Of a stretch of 7,489 nt of DNA, positions 6,656 through 7,489 are shown piece after piece. The notes beneath the pieces were generated by a model that was not told the origin of the DNA, searched no databases, and worked only from the letters and a program-made list of their open reading frames with translations. A program made the translations under genes and the position numbers. Positions within the stretch are counted from its first letter, which is position 1, and every line of letters begins with the position of its first letter. The stretch is from WYEN01 sp049976205 (lineage in GTDB: Archaea > Thermoproteota > Thermoprotei_A > Sulfolobales > AG1). Location: positions 1 through 7,489 of the forward strand of contig JBMFIR010000051.1 in the NCBI GenBank assembly GCA_049976205.1. The letters run 5' to 3'.

Positions 6656-7339
6656 TTGGCATTAAGCGGAGGTATCGATACATCAGTAATCTTACTAGCG
6701 TCGCTAACAGCTGGTATTAAGCCGAGAGCATACATAGCCATATATAGAGAGGGTGTGCCTAAGGATCTGGTCTACACCGAGTACTTAGCCAAAATCTTTA
6801 ATATAGATCTCAGATACGTATTTATAGATCCACTCCAAATTGAAAGATTAAAAAATGAAGTTATTAAATGCGTCGGAATCGATAAACTCGATTCCCACGG
6901 GGACGGCGGCTGTATAGAGATTAGAAATGACATAGTTTTCTACTCCGTTCTTGAGAAAGCGAAGAGAGATGGTTGTAAATGCGTTTATACAGGTAGTGGA
7001 GGAGATGAGGTATTCCTAGGCTACTCATTTCTGCTGAATTTAACTGAGGAGGAGATCATGAAGAAAATAGATTCTTTAATTAACGGCAGATACCCCGAGA
7101 TCGAGATCGCCAATTGCGTGGGTATAAAGATCGTTGCACCTTATCTAGAAGAAAAAATTCTAGAAATAGCTAAACAGATACCTATAGGCTGCCTAAGAAC
7201 TGTTTCTATGACTGGAAAAGAGATCCTTAGAGAAATTCTTGCTTCAAAAGATCTCTATTTAATCAGTGAGAGAAGAAAAACACCAGCTGAGAGTGGAGCA
7301 GGAACTATATCAATATGCAGATCTAAATATGATATATGA
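6656..7339 (+). CDS. Stand-alone asparagine-synthetase-type PP-loop ATP pyrophosphatase domain protein
   Basis: Adenylating, amide-forming domain like the C-terminal half of asparagine synthetase B. ALSGGIDTS is the PP-loop (residues 2-10 from TTG 6656; the usual pattern is SGGxDS). YTGSGGDEVFLGY (from about 111; Asp117, Glu118) matches the GxGGDELFxGY motif. The C-terminal APYLEEKILEIAKQIP and SERRKTPAESGAG match the family's substrate-side helix and basic loop. No N-terminal glutaminase domain is present, so it may use free ammonia, a partner glutaminase, or catalyse another adenylation. TTG 6656 is the first standard start, but it cuts off half of the first beta strand, so the real protein almost surely begins near 6586. 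About ten cysteines in 250 residues, including CKC and CDC pairs, is unusual and could mean disulfides or metal binding. It lies downstream of cbiB on the same strand, but a role in cobamide metabolism is only an inference. Exact substrate unknown. Confidence 0.72.
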   Translation: MALSGGIDTSVILLASLTAGIKPRAYIAIYREGVPKDLVYTEYLAKIFNIDLRYVFIDPLQIERLKNEVIKCVGIDKLDSHGDGGCIEIRNDIVFYSVLEKAKRDGCKCVYTGSGGDEVFLGYSFLLNLTEEEIMKKIDSLINGRYPEIEIANCVGIKIVAPYLEEKILEIAKQIPIGCLRTVSMTGKEILREILASKDLYLISERRKTPAESGAGTISICRSKYDI

Positions 7340-7353
7340 GTATCAGAACCATG

Positions 7354-7489
7354 CTACTGGATTTCTAGGATAACCTCGAGGAACTCCTTAAAATCAATTG
7401 CCTCAAATATATTAGTCTATAGGCTGGTTTTCAAAGCTCTGAATACACATATTCTTCATTATCTAGAATCTTCTCATTACCTGCCCACA
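7354..7489 (-). pseudogene. Possible frameshifted 3' end of a convergent gene
   Basis: No intact gene follows 7339. On the minus strand two short frames look protein-like. One, running in from the window edge, reads AGNEKILDNEEYVYSEL and stops at TGA 7433-7431. Another, open from about 7416, reads IFEAIDFKEFLEVILEIQ and stops at TAG 7356-7354. Both are acidic and helical in style and could be one C-terminus broken by indels, ending 14 bases from the preceding gene in a convergent arrangement. I do not recognise a family. The plus strand is also open across 7340-7489 in the frame of the PP-loop gene, but that stretch does not resemble the family. Chance is a real alternative. Confidence 0.25.

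Noticed and set aside
6472..6741. Minus-strand ORF across the cbiB end and the PP-loop gene start
   Set aside because: It spans the gap, but the plus strand carries the PP-loop motif and a plausible helix there; the minus peptide resembles no known protein and has shadow-like composition.
7340..7489. Continuation of the PP-loop gene frame past its TGA to the window edge (50 codons open)
   Set aside because: The asparagine-synthetase-like domain is already complete at 7339 with its normal C-terminal basic loop; the following peptide shows no family feature.
1..7489. CRISPR array, tRNA, rRNA, insertion sequence or phage/defence module
   Set aside because: No spaced direct repeats, no tRNA-like cloverleaf arms, no transposase motifs and no inverted terminal repeats were seen; the genes present are metabolic apart from the ATPase.

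Overview
The window looks like a piece of a thermophilic crenarchaeal (Thermoproteota) chromosome, most like the Desulfurococcales. The reasons are: AGA/AGG as nearly the only arginine codons and frequent ATA, roughly 38-40% G+C, very tight packing with overlapping genes, few Shine-Dalgarno sites, CobY in place of bacterial CobU, an archaeal-type CobT, and a neighbouring archaeal AAA-type ATPase. The lineage is an inference; no rRNA or tRNA is present to settle it.

Layout. At 1-946 (minus strand, running off the left edge) is an archaeal ATPase. A 90-100 base divergent spacer follows (947-1045). From 1046 to about 6531 there is a plus-strand run of six cobalamin genes: cobT, a cbiZ-cobZ fusion (cbiS), cobY, cobD, cobS and cbiB. 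The first five overlap their neighbours and cbiB follows after 38 bases. An asparagine-synthetase-like PP-loop protein (6656-7339, coding character from about 6587) closes the run. The last 150 bases hold no intact gene, but the minus strand shows short protein-like frames that could be the eroded or frameshifted 3' end of a convergent gene.

How the genes work together. The set is a full corrinoid salvage and nucleotide-loop assembly route. The CbiZ half of CbiS cleaves adenosylcobinamide to adenosylcobyric acid. CobD makes (R)-1-amino-2-propanol phosphate from threonine phosphate. CbiB attaches it, giving adenosylcobinamide phosphate. CobY activates this with GTP. CobT makes the alpha-ribotide of the lower base. 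CobS joins the two halves. The CobZ half of CbiS removes the phosphate. No corrin-ring synthesis gene, corrinoid transporter or adenosyltransferase lies in the window, so salvage of imported corrinoids is the natural reading.

Three loci have reading-frame trouble. cobY has an in-frame TAA at codon 52 although both sides are well conserved. The asparagine-synthetase-like gene lacks a usable start upstream of its first beta strand, but has an ATG one base out of frame. cobT has a better-looking N-terminus in another frame, separated by a GGGG run. These may be sequencing errors, real mutations or recoding. The pathway argument (every other step intact) makes a simply dead cobY the less comfortable explanation. 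GATC is also about three times more frequent than base composition predicts.
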